Assembly (NCBI RefSeq): GCF_950295315.1
Contig: NC_080170.1
Location: 92,736,054-92,800,053 of the forward strand
Length of the DNA: 64,000 bases
Source: Erinaceus europaeus
Taxonomy: Eukaryota; Chordata; Mammalia; Eulipotyphla; Erinaceidae
Direction: 5' to 3'
Shown here: piece by piece, positions 24,011 through 35,119 of the stretch
How the letters are laid out: every line of letters starts with the position of its first letter
Numbering within the stretch: the stretch's first letter is position 1
Translations under genes and position numbers: made by a program
Notes under the pieces: generated by a model
What the model was told of the DNA's origin: nothing
What the model saw: the letters and a program-made list of their open reading frames with translations, nothing else
Databases searched by the model: none

Positions 24011-24206
24011 GAAAAATAAGAACAGAAAGGAAAACACAAAGCAGAACTTTCAGCAAACATAGGCTGAATATTTCAAGTTCTTTAACTGCCTAGGTTTTTG
24101 TTCTGAGTATACATTCCTTTAGTCTAAGCTTCAGTATTTCATGTTTGTAAACTGATTTAACCCTGACACTAGGATTAAATTGTTAAAGCATTTCTAAAAA
24201 TAATTT

Positions 24207-24340
24207 TTTTTTTTTTTTTACCAAAACACTGCTCAGCTCTGGTTTATGGTGGTGCAGGGGATTGAACCTGAGACTTTGGAGCCTCTGGCTCAAGAGTCTC
24301 TTTGCATAACCATTATACTATCTACCCCTTTTCTAATAAC
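24207..24340 (-). mobile_element. Second-type tRNA-derived SINE
   Basis: T-rich tail, then CACTGCTCAGCTCTGGTTTATGGTGG, ATTGAACCTGAGAC and TTGCATAACCATTATACTATC. The same family occurs in sense at 30868-31012. Confidence 0.75.
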
Positions 24341-24468
24341 ATGTTTTTTTAAGTACTAGGTTATCTACAAATGGAGACCAGAATCATTTTCTCCTGTCAA
24401 TATCTATGATATTGTTATTAGTTTACATCATTAAATGACATAAAGTGCAAATATAATATGGTGAATCC

Positions 24469-24555
24469 TAACCATATTATATTATATATTATATCATATT
24501 ATATATTATATCAAATTATATATTATATATTATATCATATTATATATTATATCAA
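24469..24555. repeat. AT-rich microsatellite (TATATTATATCA-type)
   Basis: Imperfect repeats of TATATTATAT and TATCA units. Confidence 0.9.
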
Positions 24556-24589
24556 AGAAAAACAAGGTTCCAACTAACTTGGTTATAAA

Positions 24590-25260
24590 ATAATTATTTA
24601 TTGCCTTTTTAACAATCTAAGACCATAAGGAAACATACCCATTCTCCATTATTTCCCCCAGTCCCAGGACTTCTGGGACTTTGCCTGTATTTCTTGATGC
24701 CTCTCCTCTTGATCCTTTATCCTGTTATACTTCCTCTACTGACCTCAGCTAAATCAACACAACCATGTTACCATGCCACATGTCATGCTGCCACTGCCTT
24801 TTTGCTTCAGATTGCACTCGAACATGGTAAGCCTGAAATGTCAATTTTCAACTCCAATGATCTGGTGAGACTTTTCCTAACACAAGGGACTATTAGTTCC
24901 ATTTCAGATAGCACACTCTCCAACAAAGTTACAAATCCTAGACATAGTTTAGGACTTAGAGGACTGGATACATGTATACCCATATCCACAAGTTATGGAC
25001 AACTATACACTGCAAAGTAAAAGTGATTAATACTCCACCATGCTTAGACTTAGACTTAATAAGCTCAGAAATCTAATATAATGGTTTAAAGAAGACACCA
25101 CAAATTTTTAGGCCTAGACACCCTCCTCTCCTAACCCTCACATCTCTCAATCACTCTATCTACTCAACTTGTTACATAAAAGAAGGCAAGATATATCCTC
25201 TAATCTCTCTTGACAGCATCAGTATTATTATCACCCCCTGATAATTCTTAGAAGTAAAAA
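24590..25260 (+). mobile_element. Long non-coding retroposon family, 5' portion
   Basis: TTATTGCCTTTTTAACAATCTAAGACC, CCCAGTCCCAGGACTTCTGGGAC and GATCTGGTGAGACTTTTCCTAACA match the 5' parts of the copies at 42840 and 43570. No coding frame. The 3' half is missing. Confidence 0.7.
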
Positions 25261-25323
25261 GGTGTACAAATGCCAAGTGATATACTGGCAAAAAATCTGT
25301 ATCATTTAAAAAACAATGATTGT

Positions 25324-25428
25324 ATTGTTATATGGGAAACTGGGGAATGTTATGCATGTACAAACTATTGTATTTACTGTTGAATGTAAAACATTAATTC
25401 CCCAATAAAGAAATAAAAAATAAAAAAG
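25324..25428 (+). mobile_element. 5'-truncated LINE-1 tail with target duplication
   Basis: About 105 bases of the same LINE-1 3' end as at 12476 and 13610, between CAATGATTGT repeats (25314-25323 and 25429-25438). Confidence 0.9.
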
Positions 25429-25439
25429 CAATGATTGTC

Positions 25440-25638
25440 CCTATGACAACTTTTAGAAAAATCATCAAACAAATAAATGCAGAAAAGCAATTACAGAAGC
25501 CAATCTATAGGGCTCTGAAACATAATTCCATCAGAATTCAGAGACAAGAGGAAAAAAAGGAAGGACATTCAGAAGTAATAATACATGTAGATAGGACTTA
25601 AAAAGGAGGAGAAAGCAAGGCCATAGAAGACATAGGGG

Positions 25639-25685
<47 letters not shown>

Positions 25686-25850
25686 TAGATGATAGATATA
25701 GAAATAATAGTCAATCCATATCGGTGACCTTGGGAGAACCATTGTAGTTTCCAATGGAGAGAATGGGGACAGACTCTGGTTGTGGGGGTAGTGGGAACAG
25801 TGTGGAATTGTACTCTGTAGTAACACAGACTATGAAAAAGACTTTGGGAC
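25440..25850 (+). mobile_element. Older LINE-1-type 3'UTR containing an (AT)n run
   Basis: CAATTACAGAAGCCA, then GAGAACCATTGTAGTTTCCAATGGAGAGAATGGGGACAGA and GTGTGGAATTGTACTC follow the order of other 3' ends in the window. An (AT)n microsatellite interrupts it at 25641-25682. Its tail appears to resume at 26165. Confidence 0.65.
25641..25682. repeat. (AT)n microsatellite
   Basis: About 20 uninterrupted AT units. Confidence 0.97.
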
Positions 25851-26164
25851 TTGATTAGCATACAGCTGGGTTGATCTTGAGAATATAATTAGCATAATGC
25901 TGCTGAACACAATTCGCTGACAGACTTACATAAACCAAGTGACTTAACTTCCAGGTGACCACAAGTCAGGGTTTTTCCTGTCTCAATCTGCTAGCCCCTG
26001 CTGGGCTTCCTAGGACCTGCCATGCTGCCTCTACCTGGAGAAAATACGTGGAGCTGAACTTTGGTAGCTTAAGGATTCAGGGGTCTGGCTTAAAGAGACC
26101 CCTCCCTGCAGGTGGGGAGCCGGGATTTGAACTGGGATCCTTATTCCACTCTTTGCATCTCTTA
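25851..26164. other. Unrecognised segment splitting a LINE-1-type tail
   Basis: Contains a repeated ATTAGCATA motif (about 25855 and 25888). Near its right end is a reversed SINE-like piece (CCCTGCAGGTGGGGAGCCGGG, about 26102-26145). The rest is unidentified. Confidence 0.4.
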
Positions 26165-26228
26165 TTTTTAAATTACAATAGTACCCCGATTATTATGTAA
26201 TTTTGTAAATCACTAATAAAAATTTTTT
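26165..26228 (+). mobile_element. LINE-1-type tail
   Basis: AATAGTACCCCGATTATTATG and GTAAATCACTAATAAAAATTT are a typical 3' end of the family at 25440. Confidence 0.6.
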
Positions 26229-26230
26229 TA

Positions 26231-26605
26231 AGTGGGGGCAGGCAGTAGTTAAAGCAGGTAGTTAAAGCACATGGCACAAAGCGCAAAAACCGGCATAAGG
26301 ATCCCGGTTTGAGTCCCCCTCTCCTCATCTGCAGGAGGGTTGCTTCACAGACGGTGAAGTAGGTCTGCAGGTGTCTGTCTTTCTCTCCCCCTCTCTGTCT
26401 TCCCCTCCTCTCTCCATTTCTCTCTATCCTATCCAACAACGACAACAGCAATAACAACAATAATAATAACCACAACAATGGTAAAACAACATAGGCAACA
26501 AAAGGGGGGAAATAGCCTCCTGGAGCAGTGCATTTGTAGAGCAGACACCCAGCCCCAGCAATAACCCTGGAGACAAAAAATAAAAATAAAATAAAAAATA
26601 AAAAT
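26231..26605 (+). mobile_element. tRNA-derived SINE, long-tail type, full length
   Basis: Head with a duplicated GTAGTTAAAGCA unit, CCCGGTTTGAGTCCC B-box, core, CAACAA-rich region, then GGAGCAGTGCATTTGTAG and AGCAATAACCCTGGAG, ending in (AAAAT)n. Confidence 0.9.
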
Positions 26606-27950
26606 AAAAAATATTTAAAAATAACTACTCACAGTATACATTAGTTGAAGTGTGTATTTGTACTTTTCCTAAATATGACACCAAACAATGTTTTTATAAC
26701 TTCAATACATTTAAAATGCACACCAACAATTGTAACTCAAGTATGAGTGAAACCAAATTTCCCTTTCAGGGGGTTAATGGTTTATGAGAGAATTGTTGGC
26801 ATACAAGTATAGTTTCCTATGTCACTATGATAGGTGTCTTTTCATCACTCCCACTGCCAATCATGGTGGATATCTTTACACATGAAGTCTGAGTTGAAGT
26901 TTAGAGAAAACAACTGAAGTAGCAGAGAATTTGTAAATTCTAGAAATTCACACAGAAAGACAAAGTATAGCACTTCAAATTAAATTTATAATAAAATATA
27001 GCCATAAGCAAGTGGAAAAAACATTGGTAAGGAAGTATGAACCTACATTCAAAGTTTTTGCCTATTCATTGTATCATGGTTAGAAGAAAAAATTGCATCC
27101 AGTTAGAGATGAGTGCAAAAAATTATGAAATCATCAGGAAGTCTCCAAAATTTTTGCTTGACAATTCCAGAAGAAGAAAATATTTTAAAAAATGATGTCT
27201 ACTTCCTGGACCTGTACGCATACAATTTAACTGCTCAAAGGAAATTATTTTCTATAACCTAGCCATGCACATTAAATTAGCAAGTACTGAACAATTGCTC
27301 CTAAGGGTGAAAGTAAGATTAAATTCTTATAATCCTCTAATTACATATTATCTACATGATATTATGTGTAATTCTATTTATAAACACTACTTAATACTGT
27401 TGTTTCATTTATTTTAAGCTCATGCTCAACAGTACTGTAATTCCCATCTAAATTAAGTTTTCCTAACATATGTATTTTCAGAGAGACACCTCATAACCTT
27501 TTTGTTTTAGGAAAGCTGGAAAACTATTTAGCACAATGCTCAGCGACTCTTTAAGTAGTAAAATCACCAACCAAAATCACAAAACTGTGAAACATGAGGC
27601 ACTAAATATACCATAAAAAGGACATTTATTTACAGTGTGAGACTTGAAATAAGATACAGTCACACCTTTTTCAAACTCAGCAGGGAATGTGCTTTGCCCT
27701 TAACTGGGAACATACACGAGTGATTACAATATTTGCCTCTCTGAATGTGACCACAAATGACTGCAAAGTTCTCTGAATATTAATTTGGGTGTTACAAATA
27801 AAGTCTAGTAAGTAGGCAAATTCCTAACTGTAGAATCAATAACTAAAGTGTATATAAAGTTTTAAAATTATGAGTCTCCCAAATTTGTTCTCATTTTGAA
27901 AAACTGTTTTAGCTATTTCAAATTACATTTTCTTTTTTTTTAATGTGATA
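26606..27950. other. Low-copy DNA, nothing recognised
   Basis: 1.3 kb without gene or identifiable repeat. Confidence 0.4.
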
Positions 27951-28040
27951 CCTGCTACTTTATTTTTTTAATTGGGGGATTAATGTTTTACAGTTGTTAG
28001 TAAATAGTTTGTACATTCATATGTACAAATTATATTTTCA
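27951..28040 (-). mobile_element. LINE-1 tail (reverse), diverged
   Basis: TTTTTTTAATTGGGGGATTAATGTTTTACAG and AATAGTTTGTACATTCATATG are the reverse of the tail seen at 13610. Confidence 0.75.
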
Positions 28041-29860
28041 TATACATCCTTCGAATCCTCTGTATCGCTGTCAGTCTAAGCTTGAAGTCCATGGTCACAG
28101 TTAGGAACATTCTACGCTGCACTCATTTCAGGAGCAGTCTTTCTCAGTAGCAGAATGTGTTGACCCAGCTTGGCTTCAGAGGGTGGGGTAGTTGCTACCA
28201 CTGTTGTTTTACATTGAGGGCAAGGTCCTGTAGAGGCCCACAAGAAGGCTTATGATGTTGTTTCTGTTGGAGATGGCCAGTGATGGTGTAGAGAGGATCT
28301 GTTAGAGATGTAGGACTATCATACCTGTGTGGGAATTCCAGAATTCCCTGACTAGAGCCCTAGACAATGGCGTGGCCTGATATTGACCAAAAGGGCCTTC
28401 ATTAAAATGTGCTGGTCTCTTGCCCTCATCCAGCTTTTGTGGTCTTTATTTTATCTGACATGGTTAGACTTTGAGTGGTTGAGGGAAGTGAAACAAGAAT
28501 TAGATGAGGAGCGTATCTAGGTCCAAGTAGAAAACATTTGATTAAGTAATTTATGGTGTCTTTTTTAGGTCTTTCTACTTTCTTTCTGCACTTATTGGAT
28601 CACTGCATACTAGTGCAGACTTTTATGCTAAGGTATATATTTTCCCCCCAGCTTTTGCGTACACATGCATATGTGCCCTATCTCTTGGGCCCTGGTCTAT
28701 ATCTAGGTTCTGTAACTTTGTTAGGAAGTGCATCATCTGAAAAGGAATTAAGGAGTCTTATGAGCTAGGAAAGGTCTCACAAGAAAATTGGAGCTGGAAG
28801 GTTGACATCTCTGGCCTTACATCTCTGGATACAGTCCAAAGTGAAACATGAGATGGCACTGGTTATCTTGATTTGGTTGAAATCAGCAGATGCTGTATTA
28901 AGTGGTATAAACCAAGAGAAGCATGAATGGAAACAAACAAAGTCCCAGAGGCTCTAGGACTGGGAGAAAAACGGATTTTACAGAGATTGAGGAAGGTTCC
29001 TTGCTGTTGTAGAGTTTAAGAAGGAAATAGATTGTGAACTAAGACTGACAGAGATGTAGAGGATATACAGGCTCCTGTGCTAAATATGAATAGACATGGC
29101 CCTAGATCAGATCAATAGGGTTTACAGTTAATGGTATTTAAATACTTTCCCCATATTTGGGAGCTGCTCTCTGCCCTGAGCCAGCTTTCTAGTTCTATTC
29201 GCAACTTTGACATCATCTTGTCAGACAGTATTCCTAGCCCACCTGGCATATTAGCTGTCCAACTCAGGCAAAAATTAATTAAGTCATGGGCACCTTGGAA
29301 TATACTTAAAATACATTTCCTAACTTCTTACCACAGAAAGACCCATAGTTCCATCTTCTCTAGTCTTATTTTTAGACTCCTGATTATTAAACTTTTTTTT
29401 TTCTGCTTTATATCTTACTGCTTTTCAGCCACTAAGTTGCAGATGCCACCAGGATGACAAACTGACTTCCCTGGGCAGAAAACCTCACCAATAAATCCTG
29501 GAACCTCACCCCCCCCCAGAGTCTTATCTCATCAGGGAAAGATAGAAACAGGCTGGGGAGAAGCAACTAAATGCACACCATCTTTGGTGCATTACTGTGT
29601 TCTGGCAATGACATGAGCAGTTACAACACTGTCACTCCCAATGAGGGCAGATAAGAGCATACCTAGCTCCAGCCTCCCTCTTCTATATGGGTGATGTGGG
29701 GCACTGCAATTAGAAAGGACTGGGATACTCCTAGAGGGATAAAGAATAGGGAATCTTTCAATGAAGGGGATGGGATATGGAACTCTGGTGCTGAGAGTTG
29801 TATGGAACTCTACCCCTCTTATACCACAATTTTGCCAATAATTATTAATAAAAATACAAA
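28041..29860 (+). mobile_element. Long non-coding retroposon copy with inverted 5' half
   Basis: The 5' half (about 28060-29030) lies in reverse: GGGCAAGGTCCTGTAGAGGCCCAC, GCTGGTCTCTTGCCCTCATCCAGC and AGTCCCAGAGGCTCTAGGACTGG match reversed parts of the 42.6-45 kb copies. The 3' half (about 29040-29860) is in sense: GGTTTACAGTTAATGGTATTTA, GAGAGTTGTATGGAACTCTACCCC, tail ATTAATAAAAATACAAAAC. A block at about 29573-29725 matches nothing else. Confidence 0.75.
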
Positions 29861-30340
29861 ACAATTAGAATCAGTTTGTCACTTTCTACCAAAACATCTG
29901 TTGGTGATTTTTATTTGGATTTCACCGAATCAACAAATAACTTGGGAGGGAGGCGATTAACACCTTAACAACATCTAATCTACCAATATATAAACTTGAT
30001 CTTTATCATCACTTATCTCCTTTTATTTTGCTCAGCTTTATGGGTTTTATTTTTTTTTTTTTAGTATACAGGAATAGAATCTTTTGACAAACGTATTTCT
30101 AATACATTTTGATACTGTATTGGTAGAAAAGAAATAATTCTATACTCCTTTGGGTCCTTCAGAGCTGAGCAAATAAAAAAATCAAACAAGCATGAAGCAG
30201 ATTAATAAAAAAAAGAGAAAGAAATGTATTAACAACATGTGTAGATTCTGCACTCATGGGAGTTCCATGAATTCTGAGCAAGTTCACCAATGTACTTACT
30301 GGTACTTACCTAAAAATCCATTTAGACCAATCTAAAGGGA
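29861..30340. other. Low-copy DNA, nothing recognised
   Basis: No gene or repeat recognised. Confidence 0.4.
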
Positions 30341-30344
30341 TTGT

Positions 30345-30775
30345 TCACTGCTGAATTATTCAGAAAGCCAAAGTATGGAACCAATCTAAATGCCCATTAA
30401 CAGATGACGAAGTAAAGAAGTTTAGAACATAAACTAAATAGAGTACTACCAGCAATTAAAAAAAGATGATATTGTGTCCTTCGGATGAAAATAGACAGAA
30501 CTGAAGGTAACTATACTTAGGGAAGTAAGTATGGAAGTGAAAGACAACTCACATGTAGACTATATAGAATTAAAACATATGAACTTGCAATAAACTAGTA
30601 ACCAACTGGTCTCTAAGACCTTGGGGAAACTATGGTGATTATTCTTATGGGGGAGGGGGTCACAGAACTTTGGTGATAGAAGTGGTATGGAACCATATTA
30701 CTATTATTTTATAATTTATAAAACACTATGAAACAAATAATAAAAATTAAAATAAAGAATAAATAAATAAATACA
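30345..30775 (+). mobile_element. Older LINE-1 3' end
   Basis: Carries the order CAGAAAGCCAAAGTATGGAAC, GATGATATTGTGTCCTTC and GAAAGACAACTCACATGTAG, then a 3'UTR ending AATAAATAAATAA. Confidence 0.7.
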
Positions 30776-30867
30776 TGTCTGTTTAGTTCAGGGAGTCTCA
30801 GGGAAAAATAGAATATGGAAGACATAGTAATATATTCCACTTTTTTTCAGGAAGAAGGAGGACTCAG

Positions 30868-31012
30868 AGCAGGGATAGACAGCATAATGGTTATGCAAAC
30901 AGACTCTCATGTCTGAGGCTTCAAAGTCTCAGGTTCAATCCCTCACCACCATAAACCAGAGCTGAGAAGTGCTCTGGTAACAAATAAATAAATAATAAAA
31001 TATTTTTTAAAA
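30868..31012 (+). mobile_element. Second-type tRNA-derived SINE
   Basis: GGGATAGACAGCATAATGGTTATGCAAAC (tRNA-like head), GGTTCAATCCCTC (B-box) and CATAAACCAGAGCTGAGAAGTGCTCTGG, ending in (AATA)n. Confidence 0.8.
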
Positions 31013-31112
31013 AGATAAAAGAAGTCAGACTCAGCTAAACAGGAGAGCACCAGATCATTGCTCTGCTTCCTGTCATCTCAAGCTACCTAGCTGTGGCCTA
31101 GGTACACTATCC

Positions 31113-31201
31113 AAACAAGCTGTTTTGCTAGCCTGTGACATATTTCTTTGCTCAAATCTATCTTATGTTTTCATAATTTGCTTGTTTCTAACAGTTCTTA
31201 G
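31113..31201 (+). repeat. About 90-bp sequence repeated at 33290-33388
   Basis: Both copies read CACTATCCAA, then TGTGACATATTTCTTTGCTCAAAT, TATCTTATGTTTTCA and CTAACAGTTCTTA. They lie 2.2 kb apart in the same orientation. The first bases look like the end of an old SINE; the rest is not a repeat I recognise. Confidence 0.8.
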
Positions 31202-31345
31202 GATGGAATGAGAAGATCATTGTACAGATAGAGTAGCAGACTTTCACACCTGAGGCCTCCCAGGTCACAGATTCCATGCCTGGCATCACCATCTGCTATT
31301 GCTCAACAGTGCTCTTTCTCTCTAATGTCATAAAAATAAGTAACA
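31202..31345 (+). mobile_element. Old tRNA-derived SINE
   Basis: GAGAAGATCATTGTACAGATAGAGTAGCAGACTTTCACACCTGAGGC, AGATTCCATGCCTGGC and CAACAGTGCTCTTTCTCTC give SINE order. Confidence 0.55.
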
Positions 31346-31354
31346 GTAGTAAAA

Positions 31355-31495
31355 TATTTGTGGTGGAAAAGGACCTAAGTTGGGGGTGAGGCTGTTTTGC
31401 AGACATTTTCACAGAGAAATGAGAAATTGAACCCATGTGTCCACAACTGTACTGTAATCCACTGATCTCCAAATAAAACAAAATAAAAAAGTAAA
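31355..31495 (+). mobile_element. LINE-1-type 3'UTR fragment
   Basis: CATTTTCACAGAGAAATGAGAAATTG and CAACTGTACTGTAATCCACTGAT recur (diverged) at about 36960-37060 and 53390-53500. Confidence 0.5.
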
Positions 31496-31811
31496 ATAGA
31501 ATATGTGGGGTTACTCACAGTCTCTGACGCAGTCTCAGTGAATAACTACTTAAGACTGTAGCTTGGTCTTAAGAGGCCTAACATGGCTCACATCAACTTA
31601 TTCTCCTGAAGAAGGAGGATAAGTAAGGACTCCGTACCTATTGGGTCCCGTGACCTTCATTAGTTCACTTATAGATAAATTGATGAAATTTCATGATAAT
31701 TTATGACAAAAGGAACACAGAGTATGAAGTCTGCATACAGTGGTGCGCCACTGATAAGGAGAGATAAAGCCAAAAGACGCTTCTGACTAACATTCAAGTT
31801 CCAGCATTCTT

Positions 31812-32080
31812 TTTTTAAATATTTATTTATTTACTTTTCTTTTTGTTGCCTTTGTTTTTATCATTGTTGTGGTTATTATTACTCTTGTAATTGCTGTCAT
31901 TGTTGTTGGATAGGACAGAGAGAAATGGAGAGAGGGGTAAAGATAGACACCTGCAGACCTGTTTCACTGCTTGTGAATCGACCCCCCTGCAGGTGGGGAG
32001 CCAGGGACTCGAACCAGGATCCTTATGCTGGTCCTCGAGTTTCGCGCCATGTGTGCTTAACCCACTGTGCTAAAACCCCC
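31812..32080 (-). mobile_element. tRNA-derived SINE with 16-bp target duplication
   Basis: AAGTTCCAGCATTCTT (31796-31811) and AAGTTCTAGCATTCTT (32081-32096) flank it. Reversed core GGATAGGACAGAGAGAAATGG, CCCTGCAGGTGGGGAGCCAGG and CTCGAACCAGGATCC; short-tail form. Confidence 0.93.
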
Positions 32081-32096
32081 AAGTTCTAGCATTCTT

Positions 32097-33897
32097 AAAG
32101 GGATCTCAGCAGATTTTATGACTACAATGGTTAGCAAATTATGCACCTCCTCATTCACTTTAGGTATCAAATATGCTATGGCCTAGTCAGAAGCTTTAGC
32201 TTCATTGATACCTATTCCTATTTGAGGCGTTACAACTCTTTATAGGCCATGTAGAGTAATCAAGCCATGGATTACACAATCCTAAAGCCAGAACAACCCA
32301 GCATGCTGAATTATCTATTATGGACACTCACAGAAAAATAAATAAAATAAAATAAAATAAATTACATGTACCAGGTAGCTCTATAGTGGACATCTAGAAG
32401 GTAGAAATGCTCCATTATTTTTACAAATCAGATTCTCTCTAAAGGTTTTTATTCCATCTCTAATCTACCTACAATCTCTAGAGTCCCTCCCATAAATTTG
32501 TAATGAAATAATCAATACCCTTTGACACTTTATACTTCTTATGTTCCTCACTAAACTTAAAATGCTCTGTTTGCAGTTAAGAAAGCAAAAAGTGCTATGG
32601 GGTTTGTAGTTAGGAAAAAATGACATACACCCCCCAGTCACCCCCCTCTGAATAGCATACAGTTACACTGATTTGGTTTTGATTGGACCAAGAGAAAATT
32701 CTTCCTGATAACAACCCTAAGACAGAGGCTGAGAAGAACAAGTCACTAGAGACTCCGTGGCTCAGATGAGATTTCTCTGCTGTTTTCTATACTATGTACT
32801 CCATGACCCTCTACTGAGCATGCCTACTCTCTCTGATCATAAATATGCATGATTTACCTTAAAAATTCCTAAATATGTATAGACCATTATAACCCTCTAA
32901 CCCTACTCAGTAAAAACTAGATCCCCATTTCCTCTTATACAAAGCTTGTTTTACAGTCTATATATCACCCAGGCAAATTTCCTAACTTATAAAGTTGTCT
33001 TTTGCTAATAACAACCCCTTCTAGTCTGTTCATTTGTTTACTGTGACTATTGATAACAAAAGTCAATCCTTTTACCAAATAAATATTTTGGAGGTGATAT
33101 GTTTGAGCATCCCTTTTTAAACTAGCTTCTACAACTATTTTATAACGCATATACAGAAATAATCCAACTTAGAATGAATGCTATTAAAGATATGCCAATT
33201 ATAGTCGATCTAAATATTGATTTGCTCTTATAGTTGATTCTAGAGCCTCACAACTCAGTAACAGTCCAGAATCCCGTCAACATTTCCAGCGCACTATCCA
33301 AGTAAGCTATTTTACTAGTCTGTGACATATTTCTTTGCTCAAATATATCTTATGTTTTCACAATTTGTTCCTAACAGTTCTTAAAAAGCAATGTTGAACA
33401 AACAGATGAATCAGTTCTATTGTTAACTATGCCTGGGACCTTTCTTCAATGTTAATTTAATTGCTTGGTTTGTTTCTCATCATTATCATAGCTTGCATTA
33501 CCATCATTTAGATTGTCAAAACAACTGCTATTGCAATAAAGAGCTACATGTGGGAAAATTTCTCCTTTGCCTAGTTTTATGCTACCTACACAGGGCATTG
33601 ATTCCTGAATGATGTAGATTACGTCTACATCATGCTCAGTAACAAGAAGTCTCTAACTGGTGACAAGCTTACTTAACAGAAAAGCTTAAAAAAGAGAAAA
33701 AAATATTTTAAAAAAGAGATAAAAGCTAAACAATTAAAATAAATCAATAGAAACACTATATCTCTGACGTAAGCCAGGAAAATAAGAGTTTTCTAAAATC
33801 AAAGAGGAATGTGAATATATGTTGTTAAACCCTTTCTGGCTTGGGTAATTTCAAAGTTTTAATTGTATATTTTAAAAAATATTAAATGAAATAAGCA
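32097..33897. other. Low-copy DNA
   Basis: 1.8 kb without gene or recognised mobile element, except the second copy of the 90-bp repeat at about 33290-33388. Confidence 0.45.
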
Positions 33898-33910
33898 CTG
33901 GAGACCTAGC

Positions 33911-34183
33911 ATTTTTTATATATTTATTTATTCCCTTTTGTTGCCCTTGTTTTATCGTTGTAGTTATTGTTGTTGTTATTGATGTCGCTGTTGGACAGGA
34001 CAGAGAGAAATGGAGTGATGAGGGGAAGACAGGACAAAAAAGATAGACACCTGTAGACCTGCTTCACCGCATGTGAAGTGACTCCCCTGCAAGTGGTGAG
34101 CCAGGGGCTGGAACTGGCACCCTAATGCTGGTCCTTGTGCTTTGTGCCAACTGCGCTTAACCCATTGCGCTACCGCCGACTTC
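33911..34183 (-). mobile_element. tRNA-derived SINE with 13-bp target duplication
   Basis: Perfect direct repeats CTGGAGACCTAGC (33898-33910 and 34184-34196). Short-tail form, reversed (GGACAGGACAGAGAGAAATGG core). Confidence 0.94.
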
Positions 34184-34240
34184 CTGGAGACCTAGCTTTT
34201 AATAACATGTAGAAGAATACTTATTAGAAATTAAGTTTTC

Positions 34241-34612
34241 GGGGAGTCGGGCGGTGGCGCAGTGGGTTAAGCGCACATGGCGCAAAGCGCAGGGACCGGC
34301 GTAAGGATCCCAGTTCGAGCCCCCGGCTCCCCACCTGCAGGGGAGTCGCTTCACAGGCGGTGAAGCAGGTCTGCAGGCGTCTATCTTTCTCTCCCCTCTC
34401 TCTCTGTCTTCCCCTCCTCTCTCCATTTCTCTCTGTCCTATCCAACAACAAAGCAATGTCAACAATGGCAATAATAACCACAAGGAGGCTGCAACAACTA
34501 GGGCAACAAAAAGGGGGAAAAAAGGCCTCCAGGAGCGGTGGATTCATGGTGCAGGCACCGAGCCCAGCAATAACCCTGGAGGGAAAAAAAGAAAAAAAAA
34601 AAAAAAAAAAAA
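34241..34612 (+). mobile_element. tRNA-derived SINE, long-tail type, first of a tandem pair
   Basis: A well preserved copy: A-box region GGCGGTGGCGCAGTGGGTTA, B-box AGTTCGAGCCCCC, core TCACAGGCGGTGAAGCAGG, 3' module CAGGAGCGGTGGATTCATGG, and a poly-A tail of about 20. Direct repeats AGAAATTAAGTTTTC at 34226-34240 and 34613-34627. Confidence 0.95.
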
Positions 34613-34627
34613 AGAAATTAAGTTTTC

Positions 34628-34912
34628 CCGGAGTCGGGTGGTAGAGCAGCGGATTAAGCGCACGTGGTGCAAAGTGCAAGGCCCAGCGTAAGGATCCCGG
34701 TTTGAGCCCTGCTCCCCACCTGCAGGGGAGTCGCTTCACAGGTGGTGAAGCAGGTATGCAGGTGTCTGTCTTTCTCTCCCCCTTTCTGTTTTCCCTTCCT
34801 ATCTCCATTTCTCTCAGTCCTATCCAACAACAATGACGTCAATAATAACTACAACAATAAAACAATAAGGGCAACAAAATGGAATAAATAAATAAATAAA
34901 ATTTTAAAAAAG
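34628..34912 (+). mobile_element. tRNA-derived SINE, short-tail type, second of a tandem pair
   Basis: Follows the first SINE after one target-repeat copy. Head GGAGTCGGGTGGTAGAGCAGC, B-box GGTTTGAGCCC, tail GGGCAACAAAATGGAATAAAT. It is followed by a third target-repeat copy, AGAAATTAAGTTTACC, from 34911. Confidence 0.95.
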
Positions 34913-35119
34913 AAATTAAGTTTACCAAGACTGTTATAGACATCAGAAAGTCATGTGCTATGCTTACACAAAAGTTGACTGTATCAGTGATGTAAACCCA
35001 ATGTAGATTTGTGAACTCCCAGTTAACCTCATACACAGATGGCAGGAACTTCCTTTACTTCTACTCAACACAATGATACATCCAGTCATTTGTCTCAAAA
35101 CTATGCAGAGTTCAAAGAA

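Noticed and set aside
24469..24555. CRISPR-like or satellite array
   Set aside because: Imperfect AT microsatellite without spacers.
34241..34330. tRNA-like heads of SINEs as tRNA genes
   Set aside because: A- and B-box-like motifs are present, but no complete cloverleaf or mature tRNA was seen. They are SINE promoters.
34224..34808. 194-aa minus-strand open frame
   Set aside because: It runs through two adjacent SINEs. Similar peptides appear wherever this SINE occurs (26173, 31891, 48744, 53126, 56328), so it is not a gene.
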